From Microbispora rosea subsp. aerata (lineage in GTDB: Bacteria > Actinomycetota > Actinomycetes > Streptosporangiales > Streptosporangiaceae), in contig NZ_BMPY01000018.1 of NCBI RefSeq assembly GCF_014647835.1, positions 79,935 through 143,934 on the forward strand: a stretch of DNA of 64,000 bases, written 5' to 3'. Positions 8,241 to 16,155 of this stretch are shown here, in pieces (positions within the stretch are counted from its first letter, which is position 1; every line of letters starts with the position of its first letter). The notes beneath the pieces are model-generated. The model had not been told where the DNA came from. It made no database searches and saw nothing but the letters and a program-made list of their open reading frames with translations. The position numbers and the translations under genes were made by a program.

Positions 8241-8304
8241 CGTCTGCCGGAGCCGCCGTCTGCCGGGACTGTCGTCCGCAGGAGCCGTCGTCTGCCGGGG
8301 CCGC
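8241..8304. repeat. 16-bp minisatellite, four units
   Basis: Four consecutive 16-bp units start at 8241, 8257, 8273 and 8289 (CGTCTGCCGGAGCCGC and variants). They lie directly upstream of the PBP relic, in DNA with no credible gene. Confidence 0.8.
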
Positions 8305-8370
8305 GACGTGTACTCCCGGCGACCCCGCATGCGATGTGCCTTTCGCGGCCGGCGCAGCAGGTCGCCGGGG

Positions 8371-8404
8371 ACATCGAGCCGCGGGGGACATCGAGCCGCG
8401 GGGG
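8371..8404. repeat. 17-bp tandem duplication
   Basis: Two perfect head-to-tail copies of ACATCGAGCCGCGGGGG at 8371-8387 and 8388-8404, in the same non-coding stretch as the 16-bp minisatellite. Confidence 0.85.
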
Positions 8405-8471
8405 ATTGCGGCGGCGTTTCAGGTCCCCGCGCCAGAGATCCTCGATGTCTGCATCGTGCGAAGATGTCGCA

Positions 8472-9419
8472 ATGTTGTTCCGGGTGACGCTGGCCGCAGT
8501 GGTGGCCGCCCCAGCATTCATGATCACTCCCCAGGCCGCCGCCGCGTCGGCCGCGCCCGTGATCCGTTACGCCGGACTCGCTTCCTGCCTCCAGGCCGAC
8601 GGCGGCCGGCGTCCGTGCGGCCCGCTGAAGCTGTGGCTCAGCGACGGCCGCGTCGTCCCGCTGCCCGGCGCGCGCAGGACGGTGGGGGACGACGAGTACG
8701 TCACCGCCGCCGTGGTCGCGGTCTCCCAGGACGGCGCGCGGGCCGCGTACTTCGACGGGAAAGACGGCGTGCTCACGATCTGGACGGCCGCCACCGGCAG
8801 GGCGCGCGAGATCCCCGCCGTGACCTGGCCCGACGACCTCCAGATGAACGCGCTGACCCTCTCACCGGGCGGCCGCTATGTCGGCATGCGCGGCGTGGAC
8901 GCCTCCGAGCGGGAGGTCGACCGCGTTGTGGACACGGCCACCGGGAAGACCTTCACCCTGCCGAGGGGATATCAGACCTGGGACTTCGACCCGGCCGGCA
9001 CACGCGTGATGGCGGGCGACAACCGTACGGCGGTGCTGTACGCCACCGGCACGTGGTCGGTGAAGCTGCGGCGGTCCGTCTACATGCGGGGCGACCTCGC
9101 CCCCGACGGTGTCACCGTGGCCGGCACCACGTGGACGAAGACCGGTCGTTCCGTCAGGAACACGGTCGTCACGCGCAACCTGGCCACCGGAAAGAGAAGC
9201 ACCATCCCCATCCGGCTCAAGGCGGGCGAGACTCCGGTGCGTACGCGCTGGGACAAGGCCGGGCACCTCGATGTGCTGACCCGCGTCGACCGCACCGTGC
9301 GCGGCGACCTCCGCAGGACGCACACCTGGTATCGGCTCAACCGCACGACCCACCAGCTTCGGCGGCTCGACTCCTTCGTCATCCCGTCCTCGGTGGGCGG
9401 TTACGTCCTCCCCGGCTGA
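8472..9419 (+). CDS. Secreted hypothetical protein
   Basis: A 315-residue protein that begins with a signal peptide (MLFRVTLAAVVAAPAFMI, an Ala-rich stretch, cleavage likely after AAAASA). The mature part is beta-rich, with repeated blade-like segments such as VSQDGARAAYFDGKD, LSPGGRYVGMRG, DFDPAGTRVMAGD and LAPDGVTVAGTTW, suggesting a beta-propeller (WD/TolB-like) fold acting outside the cell. ATG 8472 is chosen because the signal peptide begins there; the frame is open further upstream but that part is non-protein. No enzyme motif was seen. It is preceded by repeat-rich DNA and followed by the convergent LCP gene. Confidence 0.75.
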   Translation: MLFRVTLAAVVAAPAFMITPQAAAASAAPVIRYAGLASCLQADGGRRPCGPLKLWLSDGRVVPLPGARRTVGDDEYVTAAVVAVSQDGARAAYFDGKDGVLTIWTAATGRAREIPAVTWPDDLQMNALTLSPGGRYVGMRGVDASEREVDRVVDTATGKTFTLPRGYQTWDFDPAGTRVMAGDNRTAVLYATGTWSVKLRRSVYMRGDLAPDGVTVAGTTWTKTGRSVRNTVVTRNLATGKRSTIPIRLKAGETPVRTRWDKAGHLDVLTRVDRTVRGDLRRTHTWYRLNRTTHQLRRLDSFVIPSSVGGYVLPG

Positions 9420-9504
9420 GCCGCGCGGCAACGGCCCGCTCCCGCACGCCGGATGCCGCAACCGTCCCCGAAGCCGTCTCCTGTGGGGGGCGCCGGGGAG
9501 CGCG

Positions 9505-10992
9505 TCAACGCTTGCAGATGTTCTGCGTCGCGGTGCGGGCGACGGGAGTGGCCTGCGGCGTGGCGGAAGGCGACGCGGCCGGGGCCGCGGTCACCGTCAC
9601 CTTCTTCACGTCGTGGTTGTTCTGGCCCACGACGACCTCGATGCCGGCGAGGTCCGGCTGCTCGCGCAGCTCCGCGCCCGGGATCGCGGCGGCCACCGTA
9701 CGCGCCGAGTCCTCACGGCCGGGCGGGTAGCGGACGACCGTGGTGACGAAGTCACGGCGGGCCGTGTCGCCGGGAGGCGACGGCACCATGAACCCCACCT
9801 CGATGAGGCGGGCCCTCGTGGCCGCGCCGAGGCCGGTGATGGACGTCCCGTTGAGCACCTTGACCGCGATCCGCCCCGGCGGGATCGTGAGCGCCGTCGG
9901 CGAGGCGGACGGCGAGGGCGAACCCGAAGGGGCGGGGGAGGAGGCCTTCACCGACGGCTTCACGAGAGGCTGGTCGGCGTCGATCCGCCGGAACAGGTCG
10001 CGCGCGGCCTCCTTGTCCCACAGCACCGCCGACTCGCCCGTCGGCGTGCGGTAGTTCACCTCGGCCAGCGGCACGGTCGCGAACGACACGTCGTCGGTCG
10101 AGACGTCCTTGAGCTGGTTGGCCAGGTCGAGCAGGTTGTCGGCCAAAGCGGGGTCTACGGTGAGCGTCTTGAGCGTGGAGTCGACCAGCCCGGCGAGCTT
10201 GGCCGGGTTGGCCAGCGTGCCGCCGCTGAGCGCCTTGCCGAGCAGCGCGGAGATGACCTGCTGCTGCCGGTCGATCCGGTCGAGGTCGGAGCGGGCCGTG
10301 GCCCTGGTGCGGGCGTACGCGAGCGCCTGGACCCCGTCCAGCGTGTACGTCCCCGGTTGCAGGGACAGCTTGGTCTTCGGGTCGTCGATGGCCACCGGGG
10401 TGCAGACGGTGACCCCGCCGAGCGACTCCACCACGTCGATGAACCCGAGCACGTTCACCTCGACGTAGTGGTTCATGCGCAGCCCCGTCGCCTGCTCCAC
10501 CGTCTTGACCGTCAGCTTGGCGCCGCCGAACTGGTACGCGGAGTTGATCTTGTGCTCGCCCTTGCCGGGGATCGTCGTCCAGGTGTCCCTGGGCAGGCTG
10601 ACGACGGTGACCTTGCGGTGATCCTCCGACAGGTGGATCACCATCATCGTGTCGGTGCGCTCGCCGACGTCGCGGCCGAGGTGGAGCTGGTTCTGCTGAC
10701 GCCTGGTCAGGTTGTCGCGCTTGTCCACGCCCACCAGCAGGATGTTCATCGCCCCGGTGGGCGCGGTCGCGCTGGTGCCGGCGTCCACCGACTTCAGTTT
10801 CGACGCCGCGTAGTTCGGCGCGAGCCACGCGACGCCCGAGCCGATCAGCACGACCCCGGACAGCGAGCCCGAAATAACCAGAGATCGGAGGCTTGTCCTC
10901 CGTCGGCGGGCGCGTTGCGCCGTCAGCCTCACCCCGCCGTACCCGTCGCCCCCAATGCGGACGCCGGAGTCCTCCTCATGGTCGCCGGGCAT
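9505..10992 (-). CDS. LytR-CpsA-Psr (LCP) family cell-wall glycopolymer ligase
   Basis: A 495-residue protein with a short cytoplasmic tail, one transmembrane helix (about residues 38-58), an LCP domain (about 80-240; MNILLVGVDKRD, GERTDTMMVIHL, VVSLPRDTWTTIPG, LAYARTRATARSDLDRIDRQQQ), and a C-terminal LytR_C domain (IAVKVLNGTSITGLG and following) before a Ser/Pro-rich and an Ala/Pro-rich linker. LCP enzymes transfer undecaprenyl-phosphate-linked glycopolymers onto peptidoglycan outside the membrane. The Arg/Asp residues in the quoted motifs are the pyrophosphate-binding and catalytic ones. GGAGGAC before the ATG at 10992 fixes the start. The neighbouring teichoic-acid-like genes suggest their polymer as substrate. 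Confidence 0.93.
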   Translation of the reverse strand: MPGDHEEDSGVRIGGDGYGGVRLTAQRARRRRTSLRSLVISGSLSGVVLIGSGVAWLAPNYAASKLKSVDAGTSATAPTGAMNILLVGVDKRDNLTRRQQNQLHLGRDVGERTDTMMVIHLSEDHRKVTVVSLPRDTWTTIPGKGEHKINSAYQFGGAKLTVKTVEQATGLRMNHYVEVNVLGFIDVVESLGGVTVCTPVAIDDPKTKLSLQPGTYTLDGVQALAYARTRATARSDLDRIDRQQQVISALLGKALSGGTLANPAKLAGLVDSTLKTLTVDPALADNLLDLANQLKDVSTDDVSFATVPLAEVNYRTPTGESAVLWDKEAARDLFRRIDADQPLVKPSVKASSPAPSGSPSPSASPTALTIPPGRIAVKVLNGTSITGLGAATRARLIEVGFMVPSPPGDTARRDFVTTVVRYPPGREDSARTVAAAIPGAELREQPDLAGIEVVVGQNNHDVKKVTVTAAPAASPSATPQATPVARTATQNICKR

Positions 10993-11046
10993 TCCCGTCC
11001 TCCGGTTGCCGTCTCCACCCCTCCGTACAGTAGCGTGAGCGCCGCC

Positions 11047-12105
11047 ATGAAGCCCTTTCCCGACTCGCGACAGTCGCGCCAGAATCCAGTGCGGAGCTGG
11101 CCGCCGATATCGGTGATCATGCCCGTGCTCAACGAGGAGCGGCACCTGCGCGACTCCGTACGGCAGGTCCTCGAACAGGACTACGAGGGCCCCCTCGAGG
11201 TCGTCATAGCCGTGGGTCCCTCGCAGGACCGCACGCAGGAGGTCGCCGACGCCATCGCGGCCGAGGACCCCCGCGTCATCGTCGTGCCGAACCCCACCGG
11301 CCGCACTCCCAACGCGCTGAACGCCGCCATCCGGGCGTCGCGCAACCCCATCGTCGCCCGGGTCGACGGGCACGCCATCCTGCCCCGCGACTACCTGCGT
11401 ACGGCCGTGGAGACGCTGGAGCAGACCGGCGCGGACAACGTCGGCGGCATCATGGCCGCCGAGGGGATCACGCCCTTCGAGCAGGCGGTGGCCTGCGCCA
11501 TGACCTCGAAGATCGGCGTGGGCAACGCCCGGTTCCACACGGGCGGGCAGGCCGGTCCGGCCGACACCGTCTATCTGGGCGTCTTCCGCCGCAGCGCCCT
11601 GGACCGGGTCGGCGGCTACGACGAGCACTTCCTGCGCGCGCAGGACTGGGAGATGAACCACCGCATCCGGGAGACCGGCGGGCTGGTGTGGTTCCAGCCG
11701 AAGATGCGTGTGACCTACCGCCCCCGGCCCAACGTGCGCGCCCTGGCCAAGCAGTACTTCCACTACGGCCGCTGGCGGCGCGTCGTCGCCCGCACCCACC
11801 AGGGCACGATCAACCTGCGTTATCTCGCCCCGCCCGCCGCCGTGGCGGCCATGGCGCTCGGCCTGGTGGTCTCGCCGTTCTTCTGGCCGGGCCTGCTGAT
11901 CCCCGGGGGCTACCTCGCGGCGATCCTCGCCGGCTCGGTCCTCACCGGCCGTGGCCTGCCCCCGGCCGCGCTCGTACGCCTGCCGCTGGTGTACGCCACC
12001 ATGCACATCTCCTGGGGGACGGGCTTCCTGACCAGCCCCTCGAAGCTGAGCAAGCCCCGCCCCAAACCGGAACGGGCGAGCCTAGAGGACCTCTTCGAAG
12101 ATTGA
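11047..12105 (+). CDS. GT2 family glycosyltransferase, ExoA-like
   Basis: A 352-residue protein. Its N-terminal 240 residues form a GT-A domain (SVIMPVLNEERHLRDSV, IVVPNPTGRTPNALNAAI, RVDGHA as the metal-binding DXD region, RAQDWEMNHRI as the acceptor-side ED motif). Two or three hydrophobic segments follow (PAAVAAMALGLVVSPFFW and onwards). This is the architecture of ExoA-like processive or lipid-acceptor transferases acting on the cytoplasmic membrane face. It is divergent from the LCP gene with only 54 bp between starts, so the two probably share a control region. Sugar specificity is unknown. Its 3' end overlaps the convergent Uma2 gene by 24 bp. Confidence 0.9.
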   Translation: MKPFPDSRQSRQNPVRSWPPISVIMPVLNEERHLRDSVRQVLEQDYEGPLEVVIAVGPSQDRTQEVADAIAAEDPRVIVVPNPTGRTPNALNAAIRASRNPIVARVDGHAILPRDYLRTAVETLEQTGADNVGGIMAAEGITPFEQAVACAMTSKIGVGNARFHTGGQAGPADTVYLGVFRRSALDRVGGYDEHFLRAQDWEMNHRIRETGGLVWFQPKMRVTYRPRPNVRALAKQYFHYGRWRRVVARTHQGTINLRYLAPPAAVAAMALGLVVSPFFWPGLLIPGGYLAAILAGSVLTGRGLPPAALVRLPLVYATMHISWGTGFLTSPSKLSKPRPKPERASLEDLFED

Positions 12106-12696
12106 GGTGTCCAGCGTGAAGCCGATCGGGTGGGGGACGTGAATCTCCCGCCCGAACGGCACCGTCGAGGTCACCTGATACCGGCCTTCCTTGGGATCGC
12201 TGTACACCGTGACCGACGCGGGCTTCGTCAGCGGGTCCACCAGGAGCATCACCGGCACCCCGCCCCCGGCGTAGATCCCCGGCTTCTCGACCCGGTCGTC
12301 CTCCGCGCTGCCCTTCGACACCACCTCGGCGACCAGCGCCAGCCCCGACGACAGCAGCTCACATTCTCCCCAGCGCGGGCAGTCCGGCGGTGCGAGCACC
12401 AGGTCGGGCACGACCAGATCGTGCGTTCCGGCGAGGGCCACGGCCACGTTTCCCGCCCACATACGCCAGCGGCGTTCATCCGTCAGCGGCAGGAGCGCAT
12501 CGCATAGCCGCATCGCGACCGGCGCGTGCTCCGGAACGTCGCGCCGGCGCGCGACCAGCCTTCCGTCGATGACTTCGATTCGCAGGCCGGGCAGCGGAGG
12601 CAGTGCGTCGAACAGCTCACGTGGAGTGCGCGGCAGCGGGCGGCCGGCCACCGGCGTCAAAGACGGCACACCGGGGCCGGGAACGGTCACATCCAT
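12082..12696 (-). CDS. Uma2 family (DUF820) putative endonuclease
   Basis: A 204-residue protein of the Uma2/DUF820 family, with a PD-(D/E)XK nuclease-like fold: LRIEVIDGRLV near the N-terminus, DLVVPDLVLAPP (metal-binding Asp), ALVAEVVSKGSAEDDRVEKPGIYAGGG (Glu and Lys of the active site) and VMLLVDPL. These proteins are numerous in Streptosporangiales and cyanobacteria and their cellular role is unsettled. ATG 12696 is chosen; a TTG three codons upstream is possible. It is tail-to-tail with the GT2 gene, overlapping it by 24 bp, and lies within an envelope locus without an obvious link to it. Confidence 0.88.
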   Translation of the reverse strand: MDVTVPGPGVPSLTPVAGRPLPRTPRELFDALPPLPGLRIEVIDGRLVARRRDVPEHAPVAMRLCDALLPLTDERRWRMWAGNVAVALAGTHDLVVPDLVLAPPDCPRWGECELLSSGLALVAEVVSKGSAEDDRVEKPGIYAGGGVPVMLLVDPLTKPASVTVYSDPKEGRYQVTSTVPFGREIHVPHPIGFTLDTSIFEEVL

Positions 12697-12741
12697 GTCG
12701 CTCAAGGTAGCGGTTCGGGCACTTTGAGTGGTGTCGATGTC

Positions 12742-14595
12742 TCAATCGCGGGCGGAAGGGGCGAGGGCTTCGAGGCCGAGGGAGCGGGCGCGGGCCTCGG
12801 CGCGGGCGGCGGCACGCCGTACGGCCTCCTCGAAACGGGCCAGCGGGTCCGGGTGGTCGGCGCCGAGCAGGTAGGCGCGCAGGGCCCGCCGGGCGGCGGC
12901 CATGTCGTCCTCCCCCGGCACGTCGAGACGGCGCAGGATGTCCGGCAGCTCGGCCAGGTCGGGCCCGAGCAGGTACGCCGCCCCGGCGGCCGGGTAGCGC
13001 TCGCGGAACCGCTCGGGCGGCAGGCCCGCCACGTTGGCCACCACGTACGGCTTGCCGCTGGCCACGAAGTCCGACACGACGCTGGAGATGTCCGACACCA
13101 GCACGTCGGCCTCGTTGAAGCACTCGTACAGCGTCGGCTCCCGGCCCGTCACGGCGAGATGGGGCAGCCCGGTGCTCGCCTCCAGCAGAGCCAGGATCTT
13201 GCGGTGCGCCGCCCGGGCCGCCGGCGAGCGGTGACCGGTCAGCGGGTGCGGCTTGTAGATCACCCGCACCGGCTCGGCGAGCAGGGCGCGCACGATCGCC
13301 GGTCCCATGGCCGCCAGGGAGCTGTGGAACAGGTCGTCGCTCCAGCCCTCCCAGGTGGGCGCGTAGAGGACGGTCCGGTAGGGCGCGGCGCCCCGGGCGT
13401 ACGGGCTGGTGCGTGAGACACCGGCGAGCTGGGGACGGCCGACCTCCTCGACGGCCTCGTCCCGCACGCCCACCTTGGCGCGCAGGTAGCGGTCGCGCCC
13501 GGCGGGCCCGGCCACCCAGACCTCGTCGTACACCTTCGTGTACGGGTTGAAGGACGCCTCCTTGTCGCTGTCGCCGTGGCCGATGAACACGCTCCGCACG
13601 CCCGGCACCCGGAGCATGTGGATGTTGTTGCCGACGTTGGCGGGGAACAGCGCGACCCGCACGCCGTCGAGCGCGCGGAAGTTCATGAGGTCGACCGACG
13701 AGGGGATGCACACGACGGGCAGCGTCGTCGGGCCGAGAGCCGCGGCCAGATGCCGCTCGCGCAGCACCACCAGCGTCCTCGGCGTGATCCGCTCCAGCGT
13801 GCCGAGCCACATCGTGGCCTGGTAGGCCGCCGTGACCGGCCCGGAGAAGTACATGACGACCTCGGGCCGGTAGGCGGCGACCCACTCGTCCACGGCCGCC
13901 AGAACCCGGCGCCGGTCACCCAGATGCCTGGACCGCCGGGTGTGTCCCAGCAGGGCGATCACAGCGGTGACCTCCAGCACCAGGGCCGCCGCCGCGCCCG
14001 CCGCGCCCGCCCAGCCGAGCCCGAGCGGCGCGGCGGCCGCCGCGGGCACGACCGCGAGCGCGTCGAGGTAGAGCAGCTTGGCGCCCCGCCAGGTGAGCAG
14101 CGCGCGGGGCGGCGCGGGCGGGATCCGCAGCGCGGGCAGGTCGATGTTGCGGGTCACCACCGGCATCTGGTGGTGCCGGCGGTTCACGTGCTCGGCGAGC
14201 CACGTCTGCACCGCCCGCAGGCCGTGGAACAGGAACAGCCCGGCCGCCAGCGCGGCGAACCACCACGGCCGCCCCGGGGCCAGCCGCGCCAGCAGCACCA
14301 CGACGGCCGTCTCACGCGACAGGAAGCGCACGGTCGCCCCGAGGTGGGCCCGGCTCAGCGCGGCCCCCGCCCGGCCGGGCAGCGCGAGCTCCGCGGCGTA
14401 CGACAGCGGCACGAGCACCGCGAAGGTCACCGGCAGCGGCCACACGGCGGCGGCGAACAGGGCCGGATATGACGCGAGCGTGAGTGCCGTGAACGCGCCC
14501 CTGCGCCCACCGGCCAGCCCCCTCAGCGTCGGGTGCCGCCGCAGCACAGCGGCCAGTGCGCGCGGGGCGATGCGCCCCTTGTCGATTTCCCCCAT
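12742..14595 (-). CDS. Membrane-embedded CDP-glycerol/ribitol phosphotransferase (teichoic-acid polymerase type)
   Basis: A 617-residue protein. The first ~240 residues contain about six hydrophobic segments (ALTLASYPALFAAAVWPLP and PWWFAALAAGLFLFHGLRAV, for example). The C-terminal ~370 residues form a CDP-glycerol:poly(glycerophosphate) glycerophosphotransferase domain: VFIGHGDSDKEASFNPY, RTVLYAPTWEGWSDD, VRVIYKPHPLTGHRS and EADVLVSDISSVVSDF carry the conserved His/Asp/Ser residues. Such enzymes (TagB/TagF/TarL group) add glycerol- or ribitol-phosphate from the CDP-activated form. Integral N-terminal helices differ from the peripheral Bacillus proteins. The TarI-TarJ fusion just upstream on the same strand, 34 bp away, would supply CDP-ribitol. 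Confidence 0.88.
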   Translation of the reverse strand: MGEIDKGRIAPRALAAVLRRHPTLRGLAGGRRGAFTALTLASYPALFAAAVWPLPVTFAVLVPLSYAAELALPGRAGAALSRAHLGATVRFLSRETAVVVLLARLAPGRPWWFAALAAGLFLFHGLRAVQTWLAEHVNRRHHQMPVVTRNIDLPALRIPPAPPRALLTWRGAKLLYLDALAVVPAAAAAPLGLGWAGAAGAAAALVLEVTAVIALLGHTRRSRHLGDRRRVLAAVDEWVAAYRPEVVMYFSGPVTAAYQATMWLGTLERITPRTLVVLRERHLAAALGPTTLPVVCIPSSVDLMNFRALDGVRVALFPANVGNNIHMLRVPGVRSVFIGHGDSDKEASFNPYTKVYDEVWVAGPAGRDRYLRAKVGVRDEAVEEVGRPQLAGVSRTSPYARGAAPYRTVLYAPTWEGWSDDLFHSSLAAMGPAIVRALLAEPVRVIYKPHPLTGHRSPAARAAHRKILALLEASTGLPHLAVTGREPTLYECFNEADVLVSDISSVVSDFVASGKPYVVANVAGLPPERFRERYPAAGAAYLLGPDLAELPDILRRLDVPGEDDMAAARRALRAYLLGADHPDPLARFEEAVRRAAARAEARARSLGLEALAPSARD

Positions 14596-14629
14596 GGGCG
14601 AGCGCCCGTCCCTCCGTACATGGTTGTGA

Positions 14630-16036
14630 TCATCGGCTGAGCCGTACGTCCACGACCTGTCCCGTGAGGCGGGACAGCAGCACATCGAGGCTGGTGCGGG
14701 CGACGGCGGCGGGGGAGAGAAGCGTTCCGGCGGGTTCCTCGCCGAACGCGCGCAGCCGCATGGGGGTCGCGGTGCGCTCGGGGTTGACGCAGTTGACGCG
14801 GACACCCTGGCAGGCCCACTCGTCGGCGAGCGCCTGGGTGAGGTTGACGACGGCGGCCTTGGTGGAGGAGTAGAGGCTGTAGTCGGCCCGGCCGCGGGTG
14901 TAGGACGAGGACGTGTAGAGCAGCAGGTGACCGCGGGTCTCCATCAGGTATTTCACGGACGCGCGGGCGATGTTGACCGGCCCGAGGTAGTTGACGGCGA
15001 TGGTCTCCTCGATGGTGTGCTGCCCGGCCTCGCCGAGTTTGCCCATGTGCAGCACGCCCGCCGTGTTGACGACGTAGTCGATCCTGCCCGTCTCGGCGTA
15101 CACGCGGGCGAGCGCGTCCTCCACGGCGGCGACGTCCTCCACGCGCACGCCGTTCTGGCTGCGGGAGAACGAGTGGACGCTCGCGCCGTACCCCTTGGCC
15201 AGTGCGACGATGTCCGCGCCGATGCCGTAGCTGCCGCCGAAGACCACCAGCGTGCGGCCGTCGAGCCCGGCCCGGTACGCGTCGTCGTCGAGCGCGGGCG
15301 CGGTGTTCTCGGCGAGCTGGAAGAGCTTGTCGGCGATGAAGACGTCGACGGGATGGGTGACCTTCATGTTGTGCTCGCTGCCGGGCACGATGTAGATCGG
15401 CACGTCCGGCAGGTAGCGCAGCACCACGCCGCAGTCGTCCGTCGTGGGCAGCGAGGGGAACTCGGGGTCGGCCAGGGCGCGCTCGTACGCCGCCCGGATC
15501 ACCGACAGCCGGAAGCACTGCGGGGTCTGTCCCCGGCGCAGCCGGGAGCGGTCGGGGATGTCGCGGATGATGTCGCCGCGCGGGCCGGGAGCGGCCACCA
15601 CGATCGTGTCGGAGGACGGGATGGCCACCTCGACCGCCTCGTAGCGTTCGAGGGCGGAGACGCACTCGCTGATGATGCGGGGCTCGATCAGCGGGCGCAC
15701 CGCGTCGTGCAGCAGCACGTCGCACTCCTGCTCGCCCAGCGCGCACAGCGCGCGCCAGGTCGTCTCCGTACGGCTCGCGCCGCCTTCGAGCACCTTGCTG
15801 ACCTTGGTGTAGCCGTTCCTCCTGACGATCTCCTCCACCTCGGCGACGAAGCCGGGGGCCATCAGGACGACGACCTCGTCGATCTCCGGGTGTCCGTCGA
15901 ACACGTCGAGGGTGTGCTCCAGAATCGTCTTCCCGGCGATCTTCAGAAGCTGTTTCGGGGTGCTGAGCCCCACGCGCTGGCCGACGCCGCCGGCCAGCAC
16001 CACCCCCACCCTGCGCAGACGCGATTCGGCGATCAT
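14630..16036 (-). CDS. Bifunctional ribitol-5-phosphate cytidylyltransferase / ribulose-5-phosphate reductase (TarI-TarJ-like fusion)
   Basis: A 468-residue two-domain protein. Residues 1-230 are an IspD/TarI-type cytidylyltransferase (VGVVLAGGVGQRVG, STPKQLLKIAGKTILEHTL, VLLHDAVRPLI, TPQCFRLSVI). Residues about 240-468 are an SDR reductase (VVFGGSYGIGADIVALAKG as cofactor loop, NTAGVLHMGKL, YSLYSSTKAAVVNL with the YxxxK pair). The same order is known in Haemophilus Bcs1-type proteins that turn ribulose-5-phosphate into ribitol-5-phosphate and then CDP-ribitol. The ATG at 16036 has GGGGAGGA upstream. It lies 34 bp from the polymerase gene, probably in one operon. Confidence 0.87.
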   Translation of the reverse strand: MIAESRLRRVGVVLAGGVGQRVGLSTPKQLLKIAGKTILEHTLDVFDGHPEIDEVVVLMAPGFVAEVEEIVRRNGYTKVSKVLEGGASRTETTWRALCALGEQECDVLLHDAVRPLIEPRIISECVSALERYEAVEVAIPSSDTIVVAAPGPRGDIIRDIPDRSRLRRGQTPQCFRLSVIRAAYERALADPEFPSLPTTDDCGVVLRYLPDVPIYIVPGSEHNMKVTHPVDVFIADKLFQLAENTAPALDDDAYRAGLDGRTLVVFGGSYGIGADIVALAKGYGASVHSFSRSQNGVRVEDVAAVEDALARVYAETGRIDYVVNTAGVLHMGKLGEAGQHTIEETIAVNYLGPVNIARASVKYLMETRGHLLLYTSSSYTRGRADYSLYSSTKAAVVNLTQALADEWACQGVRVNCVNPERTATPMRLRAFGEEPAGTLLSPAAVARTSLDVLLSRLTGQVVDVRLSR

Positions 16037-16155
16037 GATGTCCTCCCCGGAGAGACCATACCCGTGCCGGAAGCCGGAGAAGGTGATTGCCACCTAGTGA
16101 TCACTCGGTTACTTTGCGAGGTGAGCACGTGCGGCTAACGTGAAGCGGGTTTCAT

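Noticed and set aside
9613-11046. Plus-strand frame continuing upstream of the GT2 gene
   Set aside because: The upstream part is antisense to the LCP gene and not protein-like; the GT2 gene starts at ATG 11047.
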